A DNA stretch of 64,000 nt from Eleusine coracana subsp. coracana (GCA_032690845.1 CM064434.1:33448413-33512412), one strand, 5' to 3'. Numbered from the stretch's first letter, positions 46,835-57,066 are shown. Translations and numbers: made by a program. The notes: generated by a model not told the origin, from the letters alone.

Positions 46835-47304
46835 AAAACCAAGTTTGATCTTTGTGGTCACTTGGAGAGGTTAGGGTTGAAAGAGACCCGGTCCTGTGTG
46901 GATCCCTCAACGGAGACGTAGGCTTCTTTGTGGAGCTGAACTTCGGTGAACAAATCTTGTGCCTCTCTTGACCTTTATTTACTTGTTTTTCATTTACTTG
47001 TTCCTGCTCATAACTTGCTAGTTAGGGTTTGCTTCGTATTTCTTAAATTAGCTTGTGTAGGTTGCTTGCTAGTTGTTCTCCTTATTTCTACAGCTTCCTC
47101 TAGCTTGTAATCACTAGCTCCAAGCTTGCCTTGCACTAGTTTGTAATTTTAATCGGCCGATCTACTTTTCTATCACATGCCATTGGATAAGTCATCGGAC
47201 TTTACTCACAATCATCGGACAAGTCCGACACTGCGCATTTGACTTTTATTATTAAGCGACTTTCAAGGGTAATTGCCTATTCACCTCCCCTCTAGACACT
47301 TTCA

Positions 47305-47445
47305 ATGTGGCCCATCAACTCGAGCAAACTTCGTTTTCATGAATGTACGCTGGTCTGCAAGAAGCTTCATAAGCTCGGCCTTGGACACGCAATCATTGAA
47401 GTCTGTAGGAGACTCCAACTCTCCGACTGTCCCTTTCCCTGACAT
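47305..47445 (-). pseudogene. Element H gag, first 47 codons
   Basis: The minus strand from ATG 47445 reads MSGKGTVGELESP and continues with a charged helical segment (KAELMKLLADQRTFMK) to 47305, where G's right LTR begins. Such a start (MSGKG, followed by an acidic helix) is seen in gag of plant chromoviruses, so a Gypsy origin is likely. The remainder of the gene must lie to the left of the window, beyond G. Confidence 0.5.
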
Positions 47446-48442
47446 GGCTAGAAACAAAAGACAAGACTAGCAGCTATCCGAGGTTGTGGAAAGTGGGAAG
47501 CAATATGAGGAGCGATGTATCATAGTCTTGCAAGTGTTCTTACCAAAGCCAATAAGGCGGCACAATCTGTTGTCGAGCTTGGGTGTAACAGTTGCAAGGA
47601 AGAAATCTGTGCTGCAAGTATGTATAGCTTGGAAGGCTAATATGTATATCAGTGGAACACAATTAAATAATAGATAGTAGCACTGAATAAATGTCCAAAG
47701 CAGTGTTCTAATTTCTGGCAAAAGAATCATGTTCAAAAACAGTTGTGACAGCAAAACAATGGCAAAGGCAGCAAGGAGAAAAGCGGTGGCAATTAGACTC
47801 CACAGACTTAGAATTTTCAGGGCGTGGGGGGGGGGGGGGGGGGGGGGAAGGGGTGCAAATCAAAATCATGTTTTTTTATATGATTTTCACTATTTTTCTA
47901 TGATAGAGGAACACAAATGAAGGAACTAAAAGAAGTTTCAACTCAAACAGAGAGAAAACAAAAAGTAAGTCTGTGGGTCACCTCAACTTTTTGTCAAGAA
48001 TATGCTGTAAAAATTTCAGCCCAATCAGATCAATGAGCGAAAAGTTATGTCTGTTTTAACGAAGGTAGATCAAGAATGGGGGGTGAGTGGGGAACAGAAA
48101 CAGAATCGGGTGGGATTTTTCTTTGGCAACGGATTGTGGGTGTTGTGGGTGGGTAACACGATGGTGAATCCAAGGAAAAACACGATAGTGATGGTGGTCG
48201 AAACGGATGGGGAAAAGCGGTGGTGTGCAACGGAGATCAAAAACACAAACCAAATCGAAATACAAATTCAAACCAGCAACTGAACTCGACTAGGACACAA
48301 ACTCAACACCACAGATTCTAAAATTAAATTATGCAAAGGCTAAACAATGTCTGGGATGATGGGGGATCTTTTTGTTGGCTTTTTCGTGGAGGTAAAATGA
48401 ATCTAAAGGAGGGAACACGATAATACCTCACGAGGAACCTAG
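47446..48442 (-). other. Element H leader, with a G homopolymer
   Basis: No ORF is convincing on the minus strand. A splice-donor-like ggtaagaa (minus strand) near 47540 could belong to an intron. A run of 22 G lies at 47826-47847. Confidence 0.45.
47826..47847 (+). repeat. (G)22 homopolymer
   Basis: A pure run of 22 guanines within the H leader; length may be affected by sequencing error. Confidence 0.9.
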
Positions 48443-48456
48443 GAATCTGATACCAC
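48443..48456 (-). promoter_or_regulatory. Element H primer binding site
   Basis: The minus strand reads TGGTATCAGATTCC, a variant of the methionine-tRNA PBS, one base from the LTR. Confidence 0.7.
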
Positions 48457-48457
48457 T

Positions 48458-49218
48458 TGATATAGATGAGGCGTGATCTTCCGAGAGGTACGGGATAAAC
48501 TCGACTATGGAGACTCGGCGTTGATGAGCCGGCTTGAATCAGACACGATCCAACCCCGTAATCATTACACCAAGCACAACTTGATTGTTCCTGCAAGCGA
48601 ATCGAGAACATAAGCAAGAAAGGATAAACACGTAATCTGAAATTATAAATACGGATGAAGAGAATCACAAAGAAAAGGTTCAAGCTCTGAACACAAAAGG
48701 ACTAATCACCACAGTGGTGTAGAACAAGAACAGGGGCCCTGTATTACTATAAAAGAACTTGTCGCCACAGTTACAATAAATCAATCAAGTTTCTCTCTAG
48801 AAAATGGAACTAAACAAAACCTGAGTCTAAAAGACGGCGGCTACTGAGTTTATGAGGGAGCCAGGGGCGTCCTAGGGTTGGGGGCGACCAGGGCGGGACG
48901 CCCACAACATGGTTTTAAGGCCCAACACGATACAAGGCCAAGTTGGCCCAATATAGGTGGCGCAACACTTTATCATGGTCACACAGCATGACTCACGATC
49001 CTTCTGGAGCTAGGACCAGAAACAAAATGACGACGTCGTCGTCCCCTTTCCAACGCATAAAGAACGCCTCGTTCGGATGTCGGATACGGGAGATATCATC
49101 AAAATCGTGCAGGAGTGTCGGTTCAATCCGAGACGAACGCGACAACCGAGTTGGTGACGACTTCTAACTTGGGGAAGACCATGATGTGTGCGTATCTGGC
49201 ATGGGGATGTCCTCATCA
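48458..49218 (-). repeat. Element H 5' LTR
   Basis: 761 bp, TGATGAGGAC...CTATATCA on the minus strand. The 5' boundary is inferred from the TGATGA start and the change to AT-rich sequence; the second LTR is not in the window, so the end cannot be confirmed. Confidence 0.65.
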
Positions 49219-50050
49219 TATCCTGTGCATCTATAAATTATTAACAATAATAACTATTATTTAGTCTTTATGTCACTTCTAAATATACAAAATAGACGGA
49301 GAGAGTATAATTAAGTTATATCTTTAAAAAATAAGTTTTAATCAATTTAATTAAGATGACACTATATTTTGATAGTATGAGATCTAGATGACACCAAAAC
49401 AAAGTTTAGGGACCTAGATGACACCCAAAGACAAGTTTAGGGACTTGGAGTTATATTTTAAGAGTATAAGGAACTAAATAACGCTCGAATCTAAGTTTAA
49501 GGAGTCAGAAGTGCAATTTGAGAGTACAGGGACCTAAGTGACATTGACCAAACAAGTTTAAGAACTGGTCATGTACTTTACTCATTCTTTTTTCATCTAA
49601 TTTTCACTTTAAATGGTAGTTTTAATTAAGACTGAAACCTGGCAGATATTTTAATATATTTTCTACCTCTCAATCAGCTAAAAGTTTTTAGTTTGCTACT
49701 TTATGTTTCAATATTTCTTTTATAGGATTATTTATATAAATTATTAGATGTAGATTTAATGGCTCAAGAAGGTGACTCAAAATTAACTAAACTTTCAGTA
49801 AGCTGAAAAATAGCAAGTCTTATATTTTAATTAACATGTGATTTTTTTTGCTCCTGTCCTTCATTTGTAGCATTCACATCTTCGATTCTCCGCAGAAAAG
49901 AAAAACATCCACCTATTCAAGGCAGTTTCCATGCATCCTAATAGCCGAGCAATATTTTTTGTTTTCATAATCATTGTGTGCAACATCTTGTGTCCACCAA
50001 TTTATAGGAGTCTAGCTCAACGATCTGAAATTTTTAAAAACTTAACAATA
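49219..50050. other. AT-rich intergenic sequence with degenerate gggacctagatgacac repeats
   Basis: No gene. Between 49371 and 49570 the words gggacctagatgacac, aagtttaggga and gagtacagggacc recur in a loose period of about 35-70 bp. Confidence 0.6.
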
Positions 50051-50124
50051 AAAAAAGAAAGGTTAATAGATAGGTGTCATTATAATTTTACTAGTTTTTA
50101 AAATATGCCATTACTACTCACGGA

Positions 50125-50379
50125 CAGGGGGCATATCTAGGGGATATGCCATATATGCTATGACATACCTAAGATTTTGATAAGTATTAATAAATATTGT
50201 GTAAAATGAGTATAAAAAGAATAGTTTATCAACTAAATATATAGAAATAAATATAGCTCAACTGGTTTATTAGCCACAGTTAATGAAAGCACTTAAAGAT
50301 CTTGTGTTTAATTCGTAGCAATAGTATTTTCTTAAACAATTTTTTTATAACATATCCTAGATTCTAGTGTAGGTCCGTC
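50125..50379. mobile_element. Small insert with tRNA-like A and B boxes inside the MULE
   Basis: The 12-mer actactcacgga occurs on both sides (50113-50124 and 50380-50391) and looks like a TSD. The insert has an A-box-like tagctcaactgg (50254-50265) and a B-box-like gtgtttaattc (50304-50314). The boxes lie about 130 bp inside the left end, unlike a standard SINE, so its class is unsure. Confidence 0.45.
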
Positions 50380-50539
50380 ACTACTCACGGAATCAGTTTG
50401 GTGCCATTATAACTTGGGATTCCTTACAACTTTCATTTGATTCGGAATACACCATCCTCTATATGTTTGGACAATTCTATTCTTGTCTCCTTCACCATCT
50501 CGTTCTTTCAGTATCTCCATTCCACCATTAGTGCCATCG

Positions 50540-50900
50540 AGCCAAGCTCCCTCCTCTAGTGAATGGTGTGACTCATGCCTACATCGTATGTTGCTACTGC
50601 CTCAACTTCTCGCCTCGCGCTCGAGCAAGACATGCTGCGTGCCCAACGCCCAAGCTCTTCGCGCCGCGCGTGGCTGCTAGCTGCCGGACTCGCACCGCGT
50701 GCCTCCTAGCTTGCAACCGTGCCAAACGTCCGCTGCTGTGTGCGCTTCAAGACTCTTCACGAGCTGCACGACAAGCGCTCGTGCTGCTGTTCCGAAGATG
50801 CCGCCCACCCTAGTGGCTGCCTCGGAGGTACACGAGATGCTTCGATGGAGATGGAGGAGCGTGAGAGGGAGAGAGGATGAAGAAGAAGGGTATTTTTCGT
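50540..50900. other. GC-rich segment carried by the MULE
   Basis: It is rich in CG and CTC words, in contrast to its surroundings. The longest open frame (50559-50813, plus; 84 codons) is Ala/Arg/Cys-rich and resembles no protein that I know. It may be a fragment of a gene or its promoter. Confidence 0.45.
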
Positions 50901-51082
50901 TCAATACAGACAAAATACAACTATAATATGTACATCAATGACATATTTAAACCAGATGTGAATTATAGTGGTACTAATCTAATTTGATGAATAAGATGAA
51001 AAATATAATTTGATGAATAATAGTGGTATATTTTAAAACCAGTAAAATTATAATAAATATATCTAATTAACCAAAAAAGAAA

Positions 51083-51911
51083 GATAGAACAACATGGGTA
51101 CCTGCCAACGAGCAACAGCTACTGCGCGCGCGCATACTCCTCTCATTGAATAGTGCCGTGTACCGTTGGATGTAGAAGTAGTCAAAACGAATTTCCACAT
51201 GCAACCGTCCATTTTGGGGGCACATGGCCATTTACTTCGTGCACGACAAATTTTTGTACCACTTATTTAACAAGAGGATAACGAAATACAATAAAATCTG
51301 AGCTTTTCTTTTCTTTTTTAAAGGAAGAAATACAATAAAAGACTTATGTGTTGTTTTGGCGGTGTTGTATTTTTTTGAAAAAAAATACTCTATGATTGAT
51401 CTTGCTATTAAAAGTCCATATTGGTAATTCCTTGAACTATAAAAGAAATTCATAGTACTAGGCATCCAACCATCCTATTATCATCTTATTACAGATAAAT
51501 TTCAGAGGATGTATTAGAAGATTATATATATAATATAAACATCAAACAGAAATTTATCACATATGAAAAACTAATATTTGTAGAGAGAAAAAGCCAGGGG
51601 CTAGGCGTGTTCATGGAAAGGGACAAGAGTGCCGCAACTAACCCACCACACGGCAGCGCCAGCCCACACTTCCCAGGACGCACGCCGCACAGCGCATGCA
51701 CAGGAGGTAGGAAGAAGAAACAAGATCCATCCAGGAGAGAGAAAGCCGAGACGCGCACACACAAAGTCACAAACTGCAAGAAGAGAGAGAAAGTAGAGCG
51801 AGGGAGGGGAACAGAACCACGCGGCCGGAGACGCCCAAAAATACCATCGTTTTCCGGGCCCAAGCAAGAAATCCTCCGCCAAGAGCCGCCGCATTTGCCC
51901 CCCAATCCGCA
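51083..51911 (+). promoter_or_regulatory. Upstream region and probable 5' UTR of the TMK-like kinase gene
   Basis: AT-rich to about 51590, with a tatatataat stretch near 51524. From about 51600 it becomes GA/GC-rich with aggagaga and gagagaa tracts typical of a plant 5' UTR. The exact transcription start is not visible. Confidence 0.45.
51696..51710 (+). other. Possible 4-codon upstream ORF before the kinase gene
   Basis: ATG CAC AGG AGG TAG (Met-His-Arg-Arg-stop) lies 200 bp before the main ATG. It matters only if transcription starts before 51696. Confidence 0.35.
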
Positions 51912-54900
51912 ATGGGGAGGGCGGGATTCGCCCCCCTCCTCCTCGTCCTCGTCTCCGCCGCCGCCATGGGGACAGCGACAGCCGAATCCGGCGATGCGGC
52001 CGCCATCGCCGACCTAGTTAAATCTCTGTCTTTGGATGGCGGCGGCGGCGATGGCTGCGACGTCGCCGGCATCAAGTGCGACGGCTCGGGGCGGGTCACC
52101 GGCATCAACCTTGTCGGCAAGGGTTTGTCGGGGACGCTGCCCGCGTCGCTGTCTTCCCTCACCGCGCTGCAGTCGCTGCAGCTCCAGGACAACGCGCTCA
52201 CCGGCGCCGTCCCGTCGCTCGCCGGGATGGGCTCGCTCAGCGACCTCGCCCTCGACAACAACCGGTTCTCCTCCCTGCCCGACGACTTCCTCCAGGGGTT
52301 GACCTCCCTGACGTCCCTGAGCATGGATCAGATCCCCTCCTTGAAGGCCTGGCAAATCCCGGACGCCATTGCCAACTGCGGTATGCTCCAGAACTTCACA
52401 GCCTCCAATGCCTCTATCGTTGGTTCCTTCCCGGCGGTTCTTGCGAACCTGACATCGCTCAGGCTACTGCGGTTGTCATATAACAACCTTACCGGCCCTC
52501 TGCCGGCCGAGCTGTCCGGATTTGATGCCCTGGAGACCCTGCAACTAAACAACCAGAATTCGGAGAAGCTTTCAGGACCGATTGATGTCCTCACGACCGT
52601 GAAGAGCCTGAAGGTGATGCGGCTTCAGTCTAATGCATTCACGGGCCCTATCCCAGATTTCAGCGACTTGCAGCTGAAGGAGTTCAATCTGAGGGACAAT
52701 CACCTCACTGGAGTAGTGCCAGCCTCGTTGACGAGGATCGCGACACTTACGAGTGTCTACCTGTCCAATAACAATTTGCAGGGGTCAAAGCCAACTTTCC
52801 CAGACCATGTGAGTACCCAAGATATAGATGCCGGGAATCAGTACTGTTTGACTGATCATGTGCCATGCAATCCGCTGGTGATGATTTTACTTGAGGTGGC
52901 TTCAGGGTTTGGATACCCACTTAAGCTTGCACAGTCATGGCCGGGAAATGAGCCGTGTGCTCAGGATCCCAATTGGTTGGGTGTCTCTTGTGTAAGTGGA
53001 GATGTGGTTGCTATCAATTTGAATAATCAGAACTTGACCGGTGAGATTTCGCCGGCTTTTGCAAACCTGACTAAACTTGAAAGGCTGTCTTTGGCAAACA
53101 ATAATCTTTCGGGAGTGATACCTGATGCTTTGACGACGCTGCTGAAGCTCAAGTATCTTGATGTCTCAAACAATAGGCTCACTGGCCAGGTGCCTGGTTT
53201 TAAGTCTTCAGTAAAGGTGATGGCCACAGGAAACCCGTTTGGGGAATCAGGTGATGATAATGGTGGACGGAGCAGTTCCAAAGGTGGTTCAAGTTCCTCA
53301 TCTTCAAATTCTGGAGGTGCACCTAATTCGAAGTCAAATGCAGGCATGATCATTGGAATTCTTTTAGCTGTCATTCTTCTTGTTGTTTGTGTTGGCCTTT
53401 TTCTGCATCACCGAAGCAAGAAGAATGTTGACAAGTTCAGTCCCGTTTCAACCAAGAGCCCTTCTGGTGAATCTGAGATGATGAAGATTCAGGTGGTTGA
53501 GACAAATGACAATAGCAACGGAAGTTGTTCTGCAGTTCCAACTGATTTTTACAGTCATGTGAGTTCTGACAGCACAAACATTGCTAATATCTTTGAGTCC
53601 CATGGAATGCAATTGCCAATAAATGTGCTGCTAAATGCGACAAACAACTTTGATGAGGACTTCATCTTAGGTAGAGGGGGTTTTGGGGTGGTCTATAAGG
53701 GGACTCTCAATGGCAAGCTGGTTGCTGTGAAGAGGTGTGACAGTGGCACGATGGGGACTAAGGGGCTGCAAGAATTCATGGCTGAGATTGATGTTCTTAG
53801 GAAAGTGAGACACCGACATCTGGTTGCACTACTTGGGTACTGTACCAATGGCAATGAGAGGCTTTTGGTCTATGAGTACATGTCAGGTGGAACATTGCGT
53901 GAGCACCTATGTGATCTTCAACAGAGCGGTTACACTCCTCTTACATGGACTCAGAGGATGACAATTGCTTTGGATGTTGCCCGGGGGATAGAATATTTGC
54001 ATGGCTTGGCGCAGGAGACTTTCATCCATAGGGATCTGAAGCCTTCCAATATTTTGCTGGACCATGATTTGAGAGCCAAGGTTTCAGATTTTGGTTTGGT
54101 CAAGCTTGCTAAAGATACAGATAAGTCCATGATGACAAGGGTAGCTGGAACATTTGGGTACCTCGCCCCAGAGTATGCTAGTACGTTCACCTCTCCCTTC
54201 TATGATAAGGGTTTTTTCTTGTGAAAATTTATTATGTTGCTTACATTCACTGTTTTCAATTTTCTGGTTCACTTTTTTTTTTTTGAAACAAAATTTCTGT
54301 TTCCTGTAGACAGTAGTTAGCACAGATAACCTTTAGGCACTTGAAGAGACCTTCATAGCAGAAGCTTTTCCGCTGTAGAACTATGCACAGCTAGCCTAAG
54401 ATTTCATGCCAGGACTTTGTTGTGTGCGAGCTCTATCAGGTCTTCCCTGAAAAGCAAAAACTTGGACTAGTAGTGGCTGTGAGCTATAATTTTTTTATAG
54501 CTTCAAATGCTTTTTTTATAGCCCGGGCATCTAAGTTTTGAGTTTCGAACAAACTGGATGCTTGGTGAAGTCACTGATCCTCATGAATCATTGTTATTTA
54601 CCCTCGTATTTTGTACCAAACAAACATCAAAGCAACAAACTCAGAGTTTCACCTTCCAGGCTTCCACTAGGATTATTAGGACTTGGAAGTGGTCAGTGTC
54701 TTTGTACCTACTACAGTATGGGAAATATGCGTTTGTATGCATATCATTCAGGTTGCCAGTTGGGTCATAATTCGATTAAGCTATGCTAACTGCTAATTAG
54801 CATAGACAACTTGCCGAAACACAAAAGCCAGTTAGACAATCTAGTTACAAATTACAGATGCATATTACCTGTTTAACTACAGTATAGCCCTTGGAGGTCA

Positions 54901-57066
54901 TAAAAACATTAAAAACCTTGTGGTCAGAAACAAAAAAAAAAGCACTATACTTGGAAAATCCACTGCCTTCGGATGTAGCATCATTTATTATTGTTGACAA
55001 ATAAGTGGCTTTGATAACTTTGGATGGTTCCAGCCTCTACAGCATTCCTTTTCTTAATGCCGTTATTGACTGGAAGGATAATATTTGATGCACATAAAAA
55101 TTTGTTTGATGTTACATGGGTCTGCTTGTTGTATAGTAAGATGAGACATTTCCCAAGAAGCCATGATAAATTTTAGAAGTGTTCGATATATGTATTCCAC
55201 AGTATTACTGGGCTGTAATAATATTTCTGTGCGTAAATTGGTAAATGGCTCATCGACAATGTTGCATATGGAATTAGTGTCTGGAATTTCTCTACCTAAA
55301 GTCATGGTACTTAAATCAAAGTGAATGGAAATTGAATTCACGTATTAATATATTTCATGTTTTCTTCAAGTTTGTTTTTTCATCAACCTTAATCCCTCCA
55401 CTATGTATAAAATTGACTCCTAATATAGCATGCACATTATGCCATGTGACCTCTAAAATTACAGCCATCAACCCTTGGTTCTTAAGTAACAAATCATGGT
55501 TTTTGTGGCATTGTGATGTCCTGTGGCGACCAAACCCCCTTCCCACAGCGCCTATATCATGACTAGGCATTGTGGCGTAACTAAAACTGTGTGGCGTCCT
55601 GCGGCAACACACCACCCTTACGACGCCTAGGCGACGCCACAAAAACCATGTAACAAATACACTTTGATTAGACACCCTGTGGTGAAATGGTTGAGGCTTT
55701 TAAACTGTATGTTTGGTTTCATGAAAGGATGTCGTTTGATTGCAAGAAAAAGGCGCTCATTATAGGAAATAGATAGCCTACAGGTGTTTCCTGCCTGCAT
55801 TTTGGTTGTCAGGGCTGGCTTTACCCTTTGATGTTACAAGGCTGGGTGGCACGTGTCTCCCTTGGAGCCTCTACCAAAGTACCAATGGCCCTCAGGGGTT
55901 CGTTACCCTCCTATTTTGTACCAAACAAACATCAAAGTAACCTAATACAATATGGGTAACATGCTACAATATGGGTAACATGCATTTGTATGCACATCAG
56001 AATATTTATTCAGCTTGTCGGTTATGCTATAATTCGTTTAAGCTGTGCTAACGGCTAAGTTAGCATATTTCAATTATATCCTGTTGAGTCAACTACCTTT
56101 GTTAGACAGTTCATGTGCCTGTGGAAATGCGGGGTTTCATATGGATTTATATAATTCAAAGGCTGTTGCATTTATGCATGATCTGTCACACTAGAAAATG
56201 CAAAAAGTTCTTCAGCCCATCACCCGACAAACCATTGTAGGAAATGGATGTTTAGAAAGACATTTCCTGTTCACATAAAACCATCTGTTGAAATGGAAAT
56301 TCCCCTAAAATAAGAAATATTTTTGAAGTTTGAACTTGGTTCGTGGCTGCACTTCAAATGAGGATATCTGTTATTTGCTGAACTTTGTTATATATCTTTT
56401 TTTATTGCAACAGCTCTCCCCCTAGTATCTGTCTTTTCTTTTTTTGGATTGGAATGCATATTTATGATAGAATACCACTACAATTTGTACAAAAAATAGT
56501 TTTATGTGAACATACACTCTTTTATATATATATTTCTGCATCCCATCTCAATTTCTTCCATTTGTGGCGTAGTAATGATGAACATCTATATGTTTACAGC
56601 TACAGGAAAGGTCACCACAAAAGTGGATGTATATGCTTATGGTGTGATACTTATGGAGATGATTACCGGAAGAAAAGTACTTGATGACTCATTACCCGAG
56701 GATGAAACACATCTTGTTACGATCTTCCGAAGAAATTTGCTTGACAAAGAAAAGTTTAGGAAGTTTGTGGACCCCACTCTGGAACTCAGCGCTGAAGCTT
56801 GGAACAGCTTGCTGGAGGTAGCTGATCTTGCCCGGCATTGCACAGCACGAGAACCACACCAGAGGCCAGACATGTGTCACTGTGTGAACAGACTATCCAG
56901 CTTGGTGGATCATTGGAAGCCGTCGAACATCTTTGACGAGGAGGAGGGAGGTACTAGTGAGATGGGTCTGCACCAGCAGCTTGAGAAATGGAGATGCGAT
57001 GATTTCACTATATCGGATTCTGAGTCATTCAACACAACATTCAGCTTGTCCAGGAAGTACCATTGA
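51912..57066 (+). CDS. TMK-family leucine-rich-repeat receptor-like kinase (2 exons, 911 aa)
   Basis: The coding parts are 51912-54180 and 56600-57066. The split codon (a|ct) and gt/ag borders restore the kinase frame. Order: signal peptide (1 to about 25), LRR block, an island of non-repeat sequence (about 308-358, including CLTDHVPC and PNWLGVSC), a few more LRRs, a Ser/Gly-rich juxtamembrane stretch, one membrane helix (about 477-500, GMIIGILLAVILL), and a Ser/Thr kinase domain. The kinase has the P-loop GRGGFG (587), Lys607, HRDLKPSN (Asp708) and DFG (726), so it should be active. TMKs are plasma-membrane kinases linked to auxin perception. The N-terminal cap motif CDVAGIKC lacks the usual Trp. 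The end, SRKYH, differs from the Arabidopsis TMK tail. Start chosen because it gives the signal peptide; a second ATG is at 51966. Confidence 0.93.
54597..54800 (+). repeat. Intronic duplication, copy 1
   Basis: Segments such as ttttgtaccaaacaaacatc (54608 onwards) and ttcgattaagctatgctaac are repeated at 55903-56072 with changes (ttttgtaccaaacaaacatc again, ttcgtttaagctgtgctaac). The copies are in the same orientation, about 1.3 kb apart. Confidence 0.8.
55903..56072 (+). repeat. Intronic duplication, copy 2
   Basis: Second, shorter copy of the 54597-54800 segment; divergence suggests an old duplication. Confidence 0.8.

Larger units (their letters stand above)
1..47304 (+). mobile_element. 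Element G: non-autonomous LTR retrotransposon, left LTR outside window
   Basis: G consists of a leader, one broken ORF (903-1294 and 20230-21387), a 3' noncoding part, a PPT at about 21884-21896 and a right LTR (21897-22894 plus 46835-47304, about 1.47 kb once insertions are removed). Its ORF encodes no protease, integrase or reverse transcriptase, so it would depend on another Copia element. It is itself interrupted twice: by element A within its ORF and by element B within its right LTR. Its right end abuts a gag start codon region of element H. The left end and TSD cannot be checked inside this window. Confidence 0.75.
21897..47304 (+). repeat. Element G 3' LTR, split by element B
   Basis: The pieces are 21897-22894 (TGAAGGTGCATCTAGG start) and 46835-47304 (CTAGACACTTTCA end), about 1.47 kb. 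The sequence across B reads continuously. A TATA box (ggctataaatagaac) is near 22562. The U3 part at 22228-22510 is packed with atcggac/gtccgat dyads, including a perfect 11-bp inverted repeat with a 1-bp centre at 22475-22497. More dyads are at 47186-47230. Confidence 0.82.
47305..49218 (-). mobile_element. Element H: 5' end of a minus-strand LTR retrotransposon, interrupted by G
   Basis: H contributes an LTR (48458-49218), a PBS just inside it, a leader of about 1 kb and the gag start. The rest is cut off by G at 47304 and lies outside the window. On the minus strand the LTR begins TGATGAGGACATCCCC and ends TATATCA. That beginning is like centromere-type chromoviruses (CRM/CRR), but the evidence is only the first bases and the gag start, so the lineage is tentative. 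Confidence 0.65.
50061..51072. mobile_element. Mutator-like (Pack-MULE-like) element, 1.0 kb
   Basis: The left end GGTTAATAGATAG and the inverse of the right end (ggttaattagata) start a terminal inverted repeat of about 60 bp (left about 50061-50122, right about 51012-51072). The flanking sequences are the same 10-mer, aaaaaagaaa (50051-50060 and 51073-51082), as expected for Mutator-type insertion. The inside has a separate 255-bp insert (50125-50379) and a GC-rich segment (about 50540-50900) of unlike composition to the AT-rich flanks, so a captured genomic fragment is plausible. No transposase is encoded. Confidence 0.72.
54181..56599 (+). other. Intron of the TMK-like gene (2.4 kb)
   Basis: It begins GTACGTTC after the kinase residues PEYA and ends GTTTACAG. 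This is a conserved phase-1 site for this gene group as far as I recall. It contains a duplicated segment (see repeat) and a gcgtcct/gacgcc-type short inverted motif near 55575-55640. Confidence 0.8.

Noticed and set aside
50677..50926. Gene in the GC-rich segment of the MULE
   Set aside because: All frames are short, low in complexity and without recognisable domains; listed only as a captured segment.
51767..52594. Minus-strand ORFs over kinase exon 1
   Set aside because: Shadows caused by the GC-rich coding exon; no independent signals.
55332..55675. Short ORFs in the kinase intron (both strands)
   Set aside because: No similarity, lie in an intron, and contain a short inverted motif, more like a decayed repeat.
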